Part shown: positions 20,441-31,318 of the stretch, one piece after another
Layout: the number at the start of each line of letters is the position of its first letter
How positions within the stretch are numbered: the first letter of the stretch is position 1
Source: Helianthus annuus
Lineage: Eukaryota; Streptophyta; Magnoliopsida; Asterales; Asteraceae
Reading direction: 5' to 3'
Assembly (NCBI RefSeq): GCF_002127325.2
Contig: NC_035449.2
Coordinates: 144,932,946 to 144,996,945, forward strand
DNA length: 64,000 nt
Made by a program: the position numbers and the translations under genes
The notes under the pieces: generated by a model
The model's input: only the letters and a program-made list of their open reading frames with translations
Databases searched by the model: none
What the model was told of the DNA's origin: nothing

Positions 20441-21640
20441 GGGTGCTTGGCTCATTTGTAAACCATCCCTTGGAACACCACCTCTCTCACACTTCACCCA
20501 CCACCACCACCATCACAACACCATCATCCACCACCATCATCCATCATCCATCATAGAGTGTGTGAGTCATCTCGGGATCCAAGATTGATCGTAAGAGTTC
20601 TTGACAATCAAAGGCCATGTTTGCCTAAGTCTCTTACATCACTTGGTGAAGACAAGTGTCTAGTGTAATACTTTTTATTTTTAATCTTTTCGCACTTTTT
20701 ATTTGGTTATGTATTAATGACTTTAATAGCTAGTTTCTTATGTTGAAGGTGATTCTTCCTTATCGTTTGTCCCTGGTGTCTTGGCATTATTTTAGTGTCT
20801 ATATAAAATAAAAGATTTTCACCATTCATATCTCCATGGTCTATATGGAGATATGTTGGCTACCTGGTCGGGGGTTAAGGGAACGGTTTGGTAAGAGTCT
20901 TGCCTTGTTCAGTGTATAGATCCTGCAAGGACCTGGGTCAAATTTAATAGGACCTCCTTCAATACCCACCGGTATTGGATGGCGGGGGTCCAAACTCTTT
21001 GATCCCCTCATATGTAAGCTACTATTAAAACTTTAACCCGACTACTTAGGACTGTATCCCTGCTGACTCAGACTACTTAGCCGAGGGAAACGTCACCTTC
21101 AAAAGAGGGGCCTACCACATTATGCATTAATAACTTAATTAATTATCTTTCAATATTCCGACCCTTTAGGATTGTATCCTTGCTGACTCAAACTACTGGG
21201 TTGAGGGTAACGTCACCTTCAAAAGAGGGGCCTACTACAATAACTAAGATAATCTCTTAAAAAGTGCAAAAGTGCGGAAATAATCAAAGGTTACACTACA
21301 CACGAGTCGGATCCAAGTGATTCACCTTGTCTATCTGTTTTTACTTTTATTTTATTTTTCAGCATTTTAGTTATCTTTATTTTTCTAGTTTAAAAACCTT
21401 TTTTTCTAACTTTTGATTTGATTAGACGTTGAGGATAAACCAGTACTAAAAGCTCTTGTGTCCTTGGACGACCTCGGTATCTTACCAACACTATACTACG
21501 TTCACGATGGGTGCACTTACCCATATGTGTGTTTAGTGTTAGTAAATATCGTGTTTTATAAATTTAAAACTTGGCTAAAAAGTGTAAAAGGGCTTAAAAT
21601 ATACATAAAAATATAGCACACTTCACGCACATCAAGTTTT

Positions 21641-21658
21641 TGACGCCGTTGCCGGGGA
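21641..21658 (+). other. primer binding site, tRNA-Asp type
   Basis: TGACGCCGTTGCCGGGGA begins 6 bp after the LTR end. It differs at one base from the TGGCGCCGTTGCCGGGGA sequence widely seen in Tat/Athila elements. Confidence 0.85.
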
Positions 21659-21942
21659 CACAAGGATTTTAAGAAAGTTAGGAATCAACAGCCTAATCGT
21701 TTTTTTCTAATTTTACTGTTTTTTTTTATGATTTTCTTAATTTTTCAGCTTCTGCAGAACTCAGCACGGTCCGTGCCCGCTGAACACGCCCGGTGCACAA
21801 TTTTTGGAAATGGCAATCCTGTTTTAAGTCAGACAGTAAGCTGAACACGGGGCCGTGCCCATTAAACACGCCCCATGCCCAAGTTTCAGTTACTGAAAAC
21901 AGAACCGTAAGCTCCCGACGGTTGGTAATTTCTGACACAAAC

Positions 21943-22203
21943 ATGAGTGATACTGATATTTTTTACTTTCGGCACTCTTATGGTACGTGGTGTCAAATAT
22001 GTGGTGGCCCTCATAAAGAATTAGAATGTTATTTTCTAAATTATAAGCCCCATTATATAGACCCATTGTTTTCCTGTAGCCTTAAGAGGGGCGAAAGTAA
22101 AAATAATCCCTATCTCTCCTTCGAATGCTCTCAACCGGACCTTCTAGGAGAAATGCTTCTTGATGAACTATTTCAATTAGAAGATCTAATTCTTAATTGG
22201 TAA
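21943..22203 (+). CDS. element ORF 1, small protein with zinc-knuckle-like motif
   Basis: An 86-codon frame (an in-frame upstream ATG at 21793 would extend it to 136) encodes a Cys/His motif CQICGGPHKELEC, C-X2-C-X3-H-X4-C. This is one residue short of the retroviral knuckle spacing. The later ATG is preferred because the upstream extension is made of LTR-style GC boxes (NTGPCPLNTP). A TAA separates it from the next ORF, which lies in the same frame 12 nt on, so the two may once have been a single frame. The function is unknown. Confidence 0.5.
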   Translation: MSDTDIFYFRHSYGTWCQICGGPHKELECYFLNYKPHYIDPLFSCSLKRGESKNNPYLSFECSQPDLLGEMLLDELFQLEDLILNW

Positions 22204-22215
22204 AAAGAACTTAAG

Positions 22216-22794
22216 ATGGATTTCATTAACTTATCTCAAGACGATACCCAAGAAGAATTGTTGGGATCACATTCGAATAAAAACAACTTCGTTATTCCCG
22301 ATATTACCTTCAACTCTAGCGAAGACTTGGGCGGTAGTCGTCCCTGTGTCGATTGTGCCGTGAAGGACTCTCCATTGACTTCGTTCGGTGCATACATAGA
22401 CCTGAGCGATTCGGCATACACCTTCCTTAACGAGAGCCCGGGAAAGGGTTGGACTTGTCCACCTAAATTTAGCATAGGAATCATCCTCACCGACAACCTC
22501 TTGCATTCTCGTCTTAATCTAGAGCAATTAAGGTATCTTAGGCACTTTGGGGTTGTTCCATCCAGTAAGAAACCGCCCGATCCGGATAAGTCCCTTAGAA
22601 ATAGACGAAACTTCATAAACAGCCAGCCTCTAGACACGGGGTCGTGCCCAGGTCAGCACGCCTCCGTGTCCACCAAAAGATTCCTTTCTGATTTTTTGTC
22701 AGAATACGGACAAAATGTGTCAGGATCCTGTCTGCACACGGGGCCGTGTCCAGCCGACACGGTGCCGTGTCCAGCATGCTGTCGTTTTCTATAA
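22216..22794 (+). CDS. element ORF 2, unknown protein
   Basis: A 192-codon frame starts MDFINLSQDDTQEELLGSHS and is acidic and serine-rich, with the phrase LEQLRYLRHFGVVPSSKKPP. The C-terminal 60 residues are produced by CACGGGGCCGTG-type boxes (for example HTGPCPADTVPCPACC), so the original stop may have been earlier. I recognise no domain. It shares its frame with ORF 1. Confidence 0.45.
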   Translation: MDFINLSQDDTQEELLGSHSNKNNFVIPDITFNSSEDLGGSRPCVDCAVKDSPLTSFGAYIDLSDSAYTFLNESPGKGWTCPPKFSIGIILTDNLLHSRLNLEQLRYLRHFGVVPSSKKPPDPDKSLRNRRNFINSQPLDTGSCPGQHASVSTKRFLSDFLSEYGQNVSGSCLHTGPCPADTVPCPACCRFL

Positions 22795-23238
22795 ATGCAG
22801 CCAAGAATCCTACATATTTGGATCATTCCAGGGACAGAGATTTGTTGGGATATCACACATACCATCCTAGGTATTTTCTAAAAGATGGTTCTCAACAACC
22901 ATCTTGTCCTTTCCTCTTTTATCCATTACCTTCTTCTTCATCTTTCTTACCTCAACATCTCCATTGAAGCTTGAGATCACCATGATTCCAAGCTTTGTGG
23001 TGATGTTTGTTAAGATTTTGTTCAAAGAATCTTGTTAAAAATAAGTTATACAACATTGTTTTAAGTTATTTATGCTAAAAAACGCTTCATAAGTTGAAAA
23101 GATAATTTGAAACTCCAAGATTCCTTGTTCCAAAAAATCTGCAGAAAGGTGAACACGGGGCCATGCTCATTGAGCACGGGGCCATGTCCGAAGTTACTGT
23201 ATCATTAAAATGAACTCTTTTTGGTTTGTTTACATAGA

Positions 23239-23682
23239 ATGTCAAGTCAAAACAGTGGAACCTCTTCTACACATTCCAGAAACAGTCGAAGGGAAAGAAG
23301 GTCTTCAATTGAAGCAACTCTCGTACGCTACGTAATGGCATTACGTGAAGCTCTTGACGAGATGACTTCGGTAGAGGAGGTCCTTATAGACCGTATAAAT
23401 TATCTTACGGTGGGGCTGGAAAACAGTTTTCAAGAAATCAACCTCTTGCACCAGAGGTTGAACATTCTTGTAACACCTCCCATGGAACCAATCCTCCCTC
23501 AAGAGGATTGGAACCTAGCACTTGGAGTCAACAACCCTACCGGATGGGATGACATTCCAGCGGAGCCTGCTCTTGAAGATCTACAAGAAGTCCCGGTGGA
23601 GGTTGCACCTCCTCAAACCGACGCCAATGAGCCCGCCTTTCTTCTCCCGAGGGAGATAGAGGAATGGCTCGCCGACGTGTGA
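23239..23682 (+). CDS. element ORF 3, coiled-coil acidic protein
   Basis: From ATG at 23239 the frame encodes 147 residues: an S/R-rich start (MSSQNSGTSSTHSRNSRRER), a heptad-like helical centre (ALREALDEM to LLHQRLNIL) and an acidic, proline-rich tail ending EEWLADV. An upstream TTG is in frame but has no support. The layout could suit a small structural or assembly protein. That is a guess and no family is recognised. Confidence 0.45.
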   Translation: MSSQNSGTSSTHSRNSRRERRSSIEATLVRYVMALREALDEMTSVEEVLIDRINYLTVGLENSFQEINLLHQRLNILVTPPMEPILPQEDWNLALGVNNPTGWDDIPAEPALEDLQEVPVEVAPPQTDANEPAFLLPREIEEWLADV

Positions 23683-25565
23683 GGGACCCATACCCGGAGG
23701 AAGAAGTTCTTCGAGCCGCATTAAACCGACGGAATTATCTTTTCGGAGATTTTGCTAATAAAATAAACTTTAGGCTAGAACTTCTTAGTTTAGACTTCTT
23801 GTGACCTATTTTAACTTATTAGGATTATTATGTAATTCTCTCTATGATTTAACGAATGATGGTTTTAATTCGGTGTTTGGATATTGTTGTAATGGATAAA
23901 CACACTCGGGATGGTGAAGGATACCAAGGGAAACTTGAACCAGCACCCCATGCACAAAAACAGGGCCATCCGACAAAATTTTCTTCATTACAGCAAGTTC
24001 AGCATGGGGTCGTGCTCACCCAACACGCCCCGTGCCCAACCATCTGCAGAAAATGCCCAGTTCAGGTAATTGGACACGGGGCGTGCTCACTGAACACACC
24101 CCCGTGCCCAGGCTTCTGTTTCTTTTTACCAATTTTTGTTACTGGCGATCTGAACACGGGGCCGTGCCCGGACACCACGGGGCCGTGTCCAGACGCCCAG
24201 TAACATAAATTTTTGCTTTTTCACACCTTTTTACACAATCAACCGAAAAACTTATTTTTGGGATACATTGAGGACAATGTGTAATTTAAGTGTGGGGGGG
24301 GGGGGGATGCTAAAACCTTGAATCTTGCAAGTCCTAATTACAAGCCTTACACAAAACTCTATTGGAACCGCTAATAACCCCAAATTTTTTCAAAAATTTT
24401 CAATTTTTTTGTCTAGGTTTAATTTGGGAATTTCAAGTTCTAAAAAAGGTTATATTTTTACAAATTTAGAACCTATAGTGTCGTGATAAAAAGAACCAAC
24501 ATAAGAAAATTATGAAACGGCATGACAAGTTTAGTTAAAATTTGATTATATATACTTGATCACATAAAAAACCCATTCCCACAAAAAGTGAGTTTTGAGC
24601 CTTTATTGAGCATACAAATACATATCTTTAAACTAAATGCTCATTTTTTGTTTCTTGTGTGAATAGCCGCTTAGTTCTTACGACTCTAGAACTTGCCACG
24701 ACGATACATTCCCGGTCCTTACCAACTTAAACCCGAGTAAGTAAATGGTGGAGGCATTAGGACCAACCCTTTTTATTTCTACACCATTATTATTATTTTT
24801 TTTACCACCTACCCAAAATTCCCCTAGTTAACCCCTTTGCGCCTAAACCTTTTCATTTCTTAACCCAAAACAAACACCCTTTTACCCATCAAAACCCTTT
24901 TTCATTTCAAACCCCTTTATTTTAGTAACAAAACTCGATTTTTCTTATGACTTGCTTACCGAAAAAAAAATGATGATGATAAAGCCAAAAAAAATAAACA
25001 AACAAGTCTATCAAAAAGAACTTTGTTTGAAGAAGTACTTCATCAAAAAAAAAATTACAAAATAATAGCAAGTCTTACGAAAACCGACGCTTTTTACGCC
25101 TTTCACCCTTTTACTAACCACTAACCCAACCACCTACCTTTAGCCCAAACCTAACCCTTCACCCAAAAGTCCTCTTGATATTTACAAAGGTATATAGTTA
25201 AAAAGGAGGAGGATTGATTGCTTGGCAAGCCTATGGTAAGGGTAAGTTCCATGCCGCTCTCGAGTGATTCACTAAAATACATCTTCGGGCGAGTGTTGAG
25301 TGATCCCCCGTGAGGTATGTGAACTAGTATATAAATGGAATTTTAAAAAGGCATGTTATGCCCAAATAAGTAATTTATCTTAAGTAATGTTTTAAATAAA
25401 TCATAACGAATAGGATTGTAAATAAGTAAAAACAAAAACTTCATAAAGAATCTTGGAAATCTCGACACTCTATAACAACCCCAAAAACCTTCTCTTCTAC
25501 CCGTTCCATTTTGGAGTGTAAAACCACATTATAAAGAGTTTTGCTTGAGGACAAGCAAAGATTCA
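23683..25565 (+). other. non-coding 3' internal region of the LTR element
   Basis: CACGGGGCCGTG-type boxes lie at about 24000-24195. A purine tract with a G-run (AAGTGTGGGGGGG, about 24290-24306) follows 'gaggacaatgtgtaattt', so it resembles a second polypurine tract. After that comes AC-rich and A-rich sequence with no ORF of note. The frame 25441-25947 on the minus strand runs across LTR boxes and is not credible. Confidence 0.6.
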
Positions 25566-25579
25566 AGTGTGGGGGTATT
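25563..25579 (+). other. polypurine tract at the 3' LTR
   Basis: TCAAGTGTGGGGGTATT directly precedes the 3' LTR start and follows 'gcttgaggacaagcaaag'. Both phrases are typical of the purine tract used to prime plus-strand DNA in Tat/Athila elements. Confidence 0.85.
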
Positions 25580-27040
25580 TGATGTGCACAAAATGCAACA
25601 TATAAATTACATGAATTGTGGCATAAAACTAACCCTTTTTTAGTATTAATGTTGGAAAAAGTGTGTTTTTGTCTTCCTTTTGTATTTTCAGGATTAAATG
25701 AGCTCAAATGAACAAATAAAGCAAAAAGACAGCTAAATCTAACATAAATACAAGAAAAGGAACAGACGTGGCATGCCCGACCTCCCGACAGCATCTTCCC
25801 AAGCAAAACAAGAGAACAGAAGGTTGAACACGCCCCGTGCTCAATGAGCACGGGGGCGTGCCCAAGTGTCAGCAGAAAAGACAAAGTTGTAGAAGCTTCT
25901 ATCACCCACCATGGGGGCGTGCCCACTGGACACGGGGCCATGGTCAACTCTAAGATTCGCAGAATCTAAGGAAATCTTGATAGTACAGATACGCTTCTTC
26001 ACATGGGGTCGTGCCCAGCGGACACGGGGGCGTGGTCAACCAATGCAGACAAACTGCAATTAATGAAGAAAGAGAAGAAGGATGGACACGGGGCCGTGCC
26101 CAATGGACACGGGGCTGTGCCTGAGCTGTTGTTCAGGCTATAAATAGGGGTACTAGGCTCATTTGCAAACCATCCCTTGGCACACCACGTCTCTCACACT
26201 TGACCTACCCACCACCACCATCACAACACCATCATCCACCACCATCATCCATCATCCATCATAGAGTGTGTGAGTCGTCTCGGGATCCAAGATTGATCGT
26301 AAGAGTTCTTGACAATCAAAGGCCATGTTTGCCTAAGTCTCTTACATCTCTTGGTGAAGACAAGTGTCTAGTGTAATACTTTTTATTTTTAATCTTTTCG
26401 CAATTTTTATTTGGTTATGTATTAATGACTTTAATAACTAGTTTCTTATGTTGAAGGTGATTCTTCCTTATCGTTTGTCCGTGGTGTCTTGGCATTATTT
26501 TACTGTCTATATAAAATAAAAGATTTTCACTCTTCATATCTCCACGGTCTATATGGAGATATGTTGGCTACCTGGTCGGGGGTTAAGGGAACGGTTTGGT
26601 AAGAGTCTTGCCTTGTTCAGTGTATAGATCCTGCAAGGACCTGGGTCAAATTTAGTAGGATCTCCTTCAATACCCACCGGTATTGGATGGCGGGGGTCCA
26701 AACTCTTTGATCCCCTCATATGTAAGCTACTATTTAAACTTTAACCCGACTACTTAGGACTGTATCCCTACTGACTCAGACTACTTAGCCGAGGGTAATG
26801 TCACCTTCAAAAGAGGGGCCTACCACATTATGCATTAATAACTTAATTAATTATCTTTCAATAATCCCCCCCTTTAGGATTGTATCCTTGCTGACTCAAA
26901 CTACTGGGTTGAGGGTAACGTCACCTTCAAAAGAGGGGCCTACTACAATAACTAAGATAATCTCTTAAAAAGTGCAAAAGTGTGGAAATAATCAAAGGTT
27001 ACACTACACACGAGTCGGATCCAAGTGATTCATCTTGTCT
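25580..27040 (+). repeat. 3' LTR, truncated at its 3' end
   Basis: It matches the 5' LTR from TGATGTGCAC through 'gattcatcttgtct' at 27040, where the match stops. The equivalent of 21333-21634 (302 bp including the CACATCA end) is missing. The TATA box is at 26138-26147 and GC boxes are at about 25826-26120. The sequence right after the break repeats 13 bp (AAGATAATCTCTT) that also occurs inside the LTR at about 26953. Confidence 0.85.
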
Positions 27041-27762
27041 AAGATAATCTCTTGAAGCTCTTGAGGGAAGACAACAAGATGAAAATTTTCATAGAATATG
27101 GCATTTAAAGTGACACCATTAGGGGACTTGGGGGCACCCGATTTTTTGCAAGCGGGTAACCCATACCCGCTACAAACACCGTCGTCGGTAGGGGTGTTTA
27201 AAAAAATTTGGATCCGAAATCGAATCCGAAATATCTGAAAATCCATGTCCGAAATATCTGAATTTCGGATATCTAAAACTGAATAATCCGAAATATCCGA
27301 GATATCCGAAACTGAATAATCTGAATTTTCGGATTCGGATGTTGATTTCTAAAATTTTTGGATAATCGGATTATCCGATATCCGAAAACTAACAATTTTT
27401 TTAACATATATAGTATATGAGCACTATGTTTAGTTTGGAATATACTAAAAAAATGAAAATAATTGGATTCGGATGCGGATTTATAAAAGTTCTTTGTTTT
27501 CAGCGTTAAAAATTTATAAATTCGAATATAAGTTTAGTTTGAATCTATGCACGAAATGAAATTTTTGAATATTTTTATAAATTCGGATACCTGTTTGAAT
27601 GTCCGATTATGTCGCAACCCCTGACCCCTGCCTCGGGAGGCGGGCGACCGTGGCCTACTCAGAGATAGTGGTATCGGTGTTTATCATTATTTGGCAGCGA
27701 AAATTTCATTAGGACTGTAGTTAGGAAATATTTTATCAGAGTAAAACACCACATTTTTATAA

Positions 27763-27803
<41 letters not shown>

Positions 27804-28656
27804 ATGATAAATAAGGGCTGATGTGTCATGATATAAGGGCTTGGAAAATGATGTGGCATCACCATAGGCACTCTAGAATTTGGTTTTGGCTCCAAAATTT
27901 CGGGTCTTTTTTTCTTTATATGGGCAGACAAGGGATCCGGATTTTGACCCGGGTATATATTGTTTCTAAACTCACGGCTTCTTCCCTACCACACAAACCC
28001 TAATTTCATTTTCAATTAGATTCCTCTCTGCCGTTTCTTCTCTACCTCTCTATTACGTTTGTGAATCAGTGGTAATGGTACTTCCCTTACAAACCCTAAT
28101 TTTTATCTCATCGTTTTTCTGTCGTTCATTCCTATTCGCAAGGAATCAAGACTTCAAAATCACCAAGAACCGCATCAACAATCAACATAATATGGTATCT
28201 TCAGTGATTCTTGCTTCCAATTTCTTGTTCTCCGTATGTTTCTTAACTACTACAGTTTTTTTTTTCAAAGTTGTTTAGAATTTTGTTGTTTTTTTGAACG
28301 GTGGGTTTTGACAAGAAGAGAGAGAGAGAGAGAGAGAGACAGAGGCGGTGTCGGAGGCACGGCGCCGGCGTTTCTCCTCAACTTGCTAGGGTTTTGGCAC
28401 TGTCTACAAATTTGTCACATTGTTCTGATAATCCGAAGACAAGTAATTGCTAGGGTTGGGTTCCGGCACTGTGTTCAGATCCTCAACTATCTAGGGTTTT
28501 GGCGAACTGTAAGTTTTTTGTGCTTCCTGTGTTGTTTTAATAGAATGTTGGTGTTAGTTAGTTTTAGATCCTCAAATCTGTTTAGAAAATAGGGTTTGTA
28601 TCTATGTTGATTTTAGTTTTTGATAACCAATTTTGATTTCAAGAAATCAAGTTATA

Positions 28657-28742
28657 ATGACAAGCCTTGAAGTAAAATTGGAGGTGGGCTTCGATGGTGT
28701 TGTTGTAATCCCCATCTCCAATTTACCTGTTAATCTTTTCAA
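28657..28742 (+). pseudogene. captured exon-like fragment, unknown
   Basis: It reads MTSLEVKLEVGFDGVVVIPI, then SNLPVNLF, and ends at a donor-like GTAAGC (28743). The origin is not recognised. It sits downstream of a CT-rich leader with a (GA)n tract (about 28317-28340) and may be the first coding exon of the captured gene. Confidence 0.35.
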
Positions 28743-30223
28743 GTAAGCTTTGATTCAATAATCTTTCGTTCAATTTTGGTTTTTTTAATTTTAACCTTAA
28801 CTAAAATGATTGATTCTTTATTATTAGTTTGTTATTGTGTGTAATTTTCATCTTACTGGGTGTTTCTAGCACACTCTTCACATCTTAATATTGTTTATTT
28901 GTTTTTTTTAAGGGTTTGATTTTTGTTTTTGCAATGAATTGAACATCACCTAGATGATAATAAAGAAAAGAGCCTAAGTTAGCTTTTAATTTTTTTTGAA
29001 TTAAGGGTTTATTAAGTGTGTCAGAATTTTTTTGTTTCAGGTCACCAGATTGAGAAGAAGAGAGATGAGGGATGAGGGTAAGTTTCAGCACATTTAAAGA
29101 TGAGTTCTTTCCAGACAACACGATTTCTTACTATATGAAGTTTTCAATTTCATCAGTTGAGATGTTTAAACATCTGATTATTTTGTTTCTTTTGTTGTTT
29201 GATTTCAATGTCACATTTTTTTCTTTATTTGTTAGGTGCCAAAATTAATGAATCATTTTGAATTTGGACTTCATCTCATATTAGGGTATTGTTTTTTATT
29301 TTCAAGGTTAGTTTTGTTTTCTTGCTTCATCAAAGGTTTACGAATCTTCTCTCTGTTTCTGTTACGGATACATTTTTTTTTTAAAGTATACATGCCTAAG
29401 CGAGAACATTACCATTTTCACAAGTATTATGATATCGAAATTTGATTATAAGTTCACTACTACAAGTTATTCTGTTGAGATTACCTTAGTTTTATTTTGT
29501 TTTCTCAAGGGTTATCTTTCATGTCTCATGGACAATAGAGGAGGTTTCTTCCGGTTGCGATGTTGTTCGATTCTTTCAATTATATGTAAGCAACTTTTAT
29601 ACCTCCGTTCTTTTTTTCTTTCCTTTGGGTGACCATGAGAACCCGTTAAAGAAAAGTCATGCCCCACACATGTACTCCATTGTTGCATCAAGCAACTTTT
29701 TAATTTCAATGTGAAATATTATATTGTTTTGCATTTGTTTTTAGGTTTACAAGAGACGTGAAATGTATGCTCTGATGGTGAAAAGTTCTGAAACAATGGA
29801 TTCAAAGGTATTATTCTTACTACTGACACTCTTAAACTTGGCCATAGGGAAGCCGACATAAAAAACAAGTCAAAATTATCCCAAAATCAGTGATCTTTCC
29901 CCTATTTTTTTTTTAGTTTTATTATATTGTTTTCTAGGAATATATATAATTTCATTTATTATGCGACTCTGTAACATTTTTACATAGAATGATTGCGCCC
30001 TAGCTGAAGAATTTTGAAGGTCTTATGTTAACTACAGTTCATGATGTAAGTGAATTATATGAGTAAAATTTCTTCTAATTTATATGGAATTATTTAATAT
30101 ATCGATGCATCTAAAGAAATGAAAGCCACAAATTGAAAGCGCTAAAATCAACACAAAAAATGGCTACATTATAGTGTTCGAAGAGTAATAGTTTTCTTGA
30201 AATGGTAACTTTAATATTACTCG

Positions 30224-30480
30224 ATGATTAAAATTGTCCTTTTACCGTTTGATAAGTCAGACAAAGGTTTTAGGTATCGGATTTTGACCGGTTTGAAGTC
30301 AAAATATTTCGATGATCATGCCAATGGAGCGGGTAAAAGTCAAGAGGTGAATCCTTCAATGGTAGATTTTACATTCTTTAGTAAATGGTCTGGTGCAATG
30401 CAGATTGCATTAAGACGGGCAACGATGTCATATATGAAAACTGTGGACGATTCTTACATTGGGAGCTCTGATGAGGTTTG
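30224..30480 (+). pseudogene. captured coding fragment, unknown
   Basis: A 97-codon frame contains FDKSDKGFRYRILTGLKSK and VDFTFFSKWSGAMQIALRRA, with normal amino-acid composition and no low complexity. It looks like real protein-coding sequence from a host gene. I do not recognise the family. Flanking AT-rich introns and other exon-like pieces (for example about 29745-29810, ending SSETMDSK before a GT) suggest a multi-exon captured gene. Confidence 0.4.
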
Positions 30481-31239
30481 CGAAAAATTTAATTGTTTTC
30501 TTTATATGCTGGTATAGAAAATGTGTGGGACATATATGTATAATGTTATTTTGTTCCACTTTTTTAGGATTCTTTTCTGGTTGCTCAATATCACTACCGA
30601 TTGTTATCATATTACTTATACAAGCAAGGAAAGTAACTACTTGAAAGGAGCATTCCATGTATATAGACAATGTTTTCCCTCTTTACAGGTGATGTATTAT
30701 TTAAAAGAAATAGAAATGATTCCCTTGGGCCGCTTATGTTTTATTGAACTCTTGATTAACATTTTTTTATGTACAGTTTGTATGCGTATATAATCCTATA
30801 TATGCTTATGTATGCCGCAAATATATACTTCTGGAAGCACTGCAGAATCAACTACTCCTTCATATTTGGTTTTAATCAAGGAACTGAATTAAGCTACTAG
30901 GATGTATTCCTTTTTAGCACGGGTCTTGCAGTATATGCCCATATACCACCAACAATCCACTACCAATTCGGGTTCCAGGTTTGTTACTTTCTTTAAAATT
31001 ATTTGTTCTAGACCAAATATACAACATATTATTCTTTTATTATTATTGTTATATGTATTCTCCTATTTTTTAGATGGTGACATATATAAATGTAGGTAAT
31101 AAACTAATGAATCTTTTATTATCGTCAAGAAGAATTTGCATATGATGAAGAAGGTTTGGACCCTGTTCGAAATAATGAATCATAAGTTAAAGAGTTTGTT
31201 AGGGTCAAAATGATGTGTCAAACTAAAAAATAGAAATTT

Positions 31240-31318
31240 GAACATGAATTCGAATTCTGATTCGAACTCGAATTCTGATTCGAACTCGAATTCTGATTCG
31301 AACTCGAATTCAGATTTG
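31240..31318 (+). repeat. short tandem repeat GAATTCTGATTCGAACTC
   Basis: Units of 18-24 bp ('gaattctgattcgaactc') repeat about four times, encoding alternating N/S/D residues in the plus frame. It lies inside Helitron E near the 3' exon-like pieces. Confidence 0.8.

Larger units (their letters stand above)
19190..21634 (+). repeat. 5' LTR (about 1.74 kb without the inserted solo LTR)
   Basis: It starts TGATGTG and ends CACATCA, a perfect 7 bp terminal inverted repeat, immediately before the primer site. GC-rich CACGGGG(C/G)CGTG-type boxes cluster at 20135-20415. Just downstream is the TATA box CTATAAATAG at 20431 and then a run of CACCA and CATC triplets. The LTR is interrupted at 19288-19986. 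Confidence 0.85.
19190..27040 (+). mobile_element. LTR retrotransposon lacking pol (Tat/Athila-like, LARD type)
   Basis: LTRs starting TGATGTGCACAAAATGCAAC flank a primer site, three small ORFs and a polypurine tract. The internal region (21635-25579) is only about 3.9 kb. I find no protease, reverse transcriptase, RNase H or integrase motif, so mobilisation would need proteins from a related element. The tRNA-Asp-type primer site and 'AAGTGTGGGGGTATT' purine tract fit the Tat/Athila branch of Ty3/Gypsy. The LTRs differ by scattered substitutions, a solo-LTR insertion in the 5' copy, and loss of the last 302 bp in the 3' copy. The right target duplication is therefore missing. Confidence 0.82.

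Noticed and set aside
22216..22637. Antisense ORFs over element ORF 2
   Set aside because: Shadows of the plus-strand frame; no motif.
25441..25947. 168-codon minus-strand ORF across the 3' LTR start
   Set aside because: It crosses the purine tract and LTR boundary and is antisense to the element; the same frame appears in the other LTR (19938-20261) only because the LTRs are repeats.
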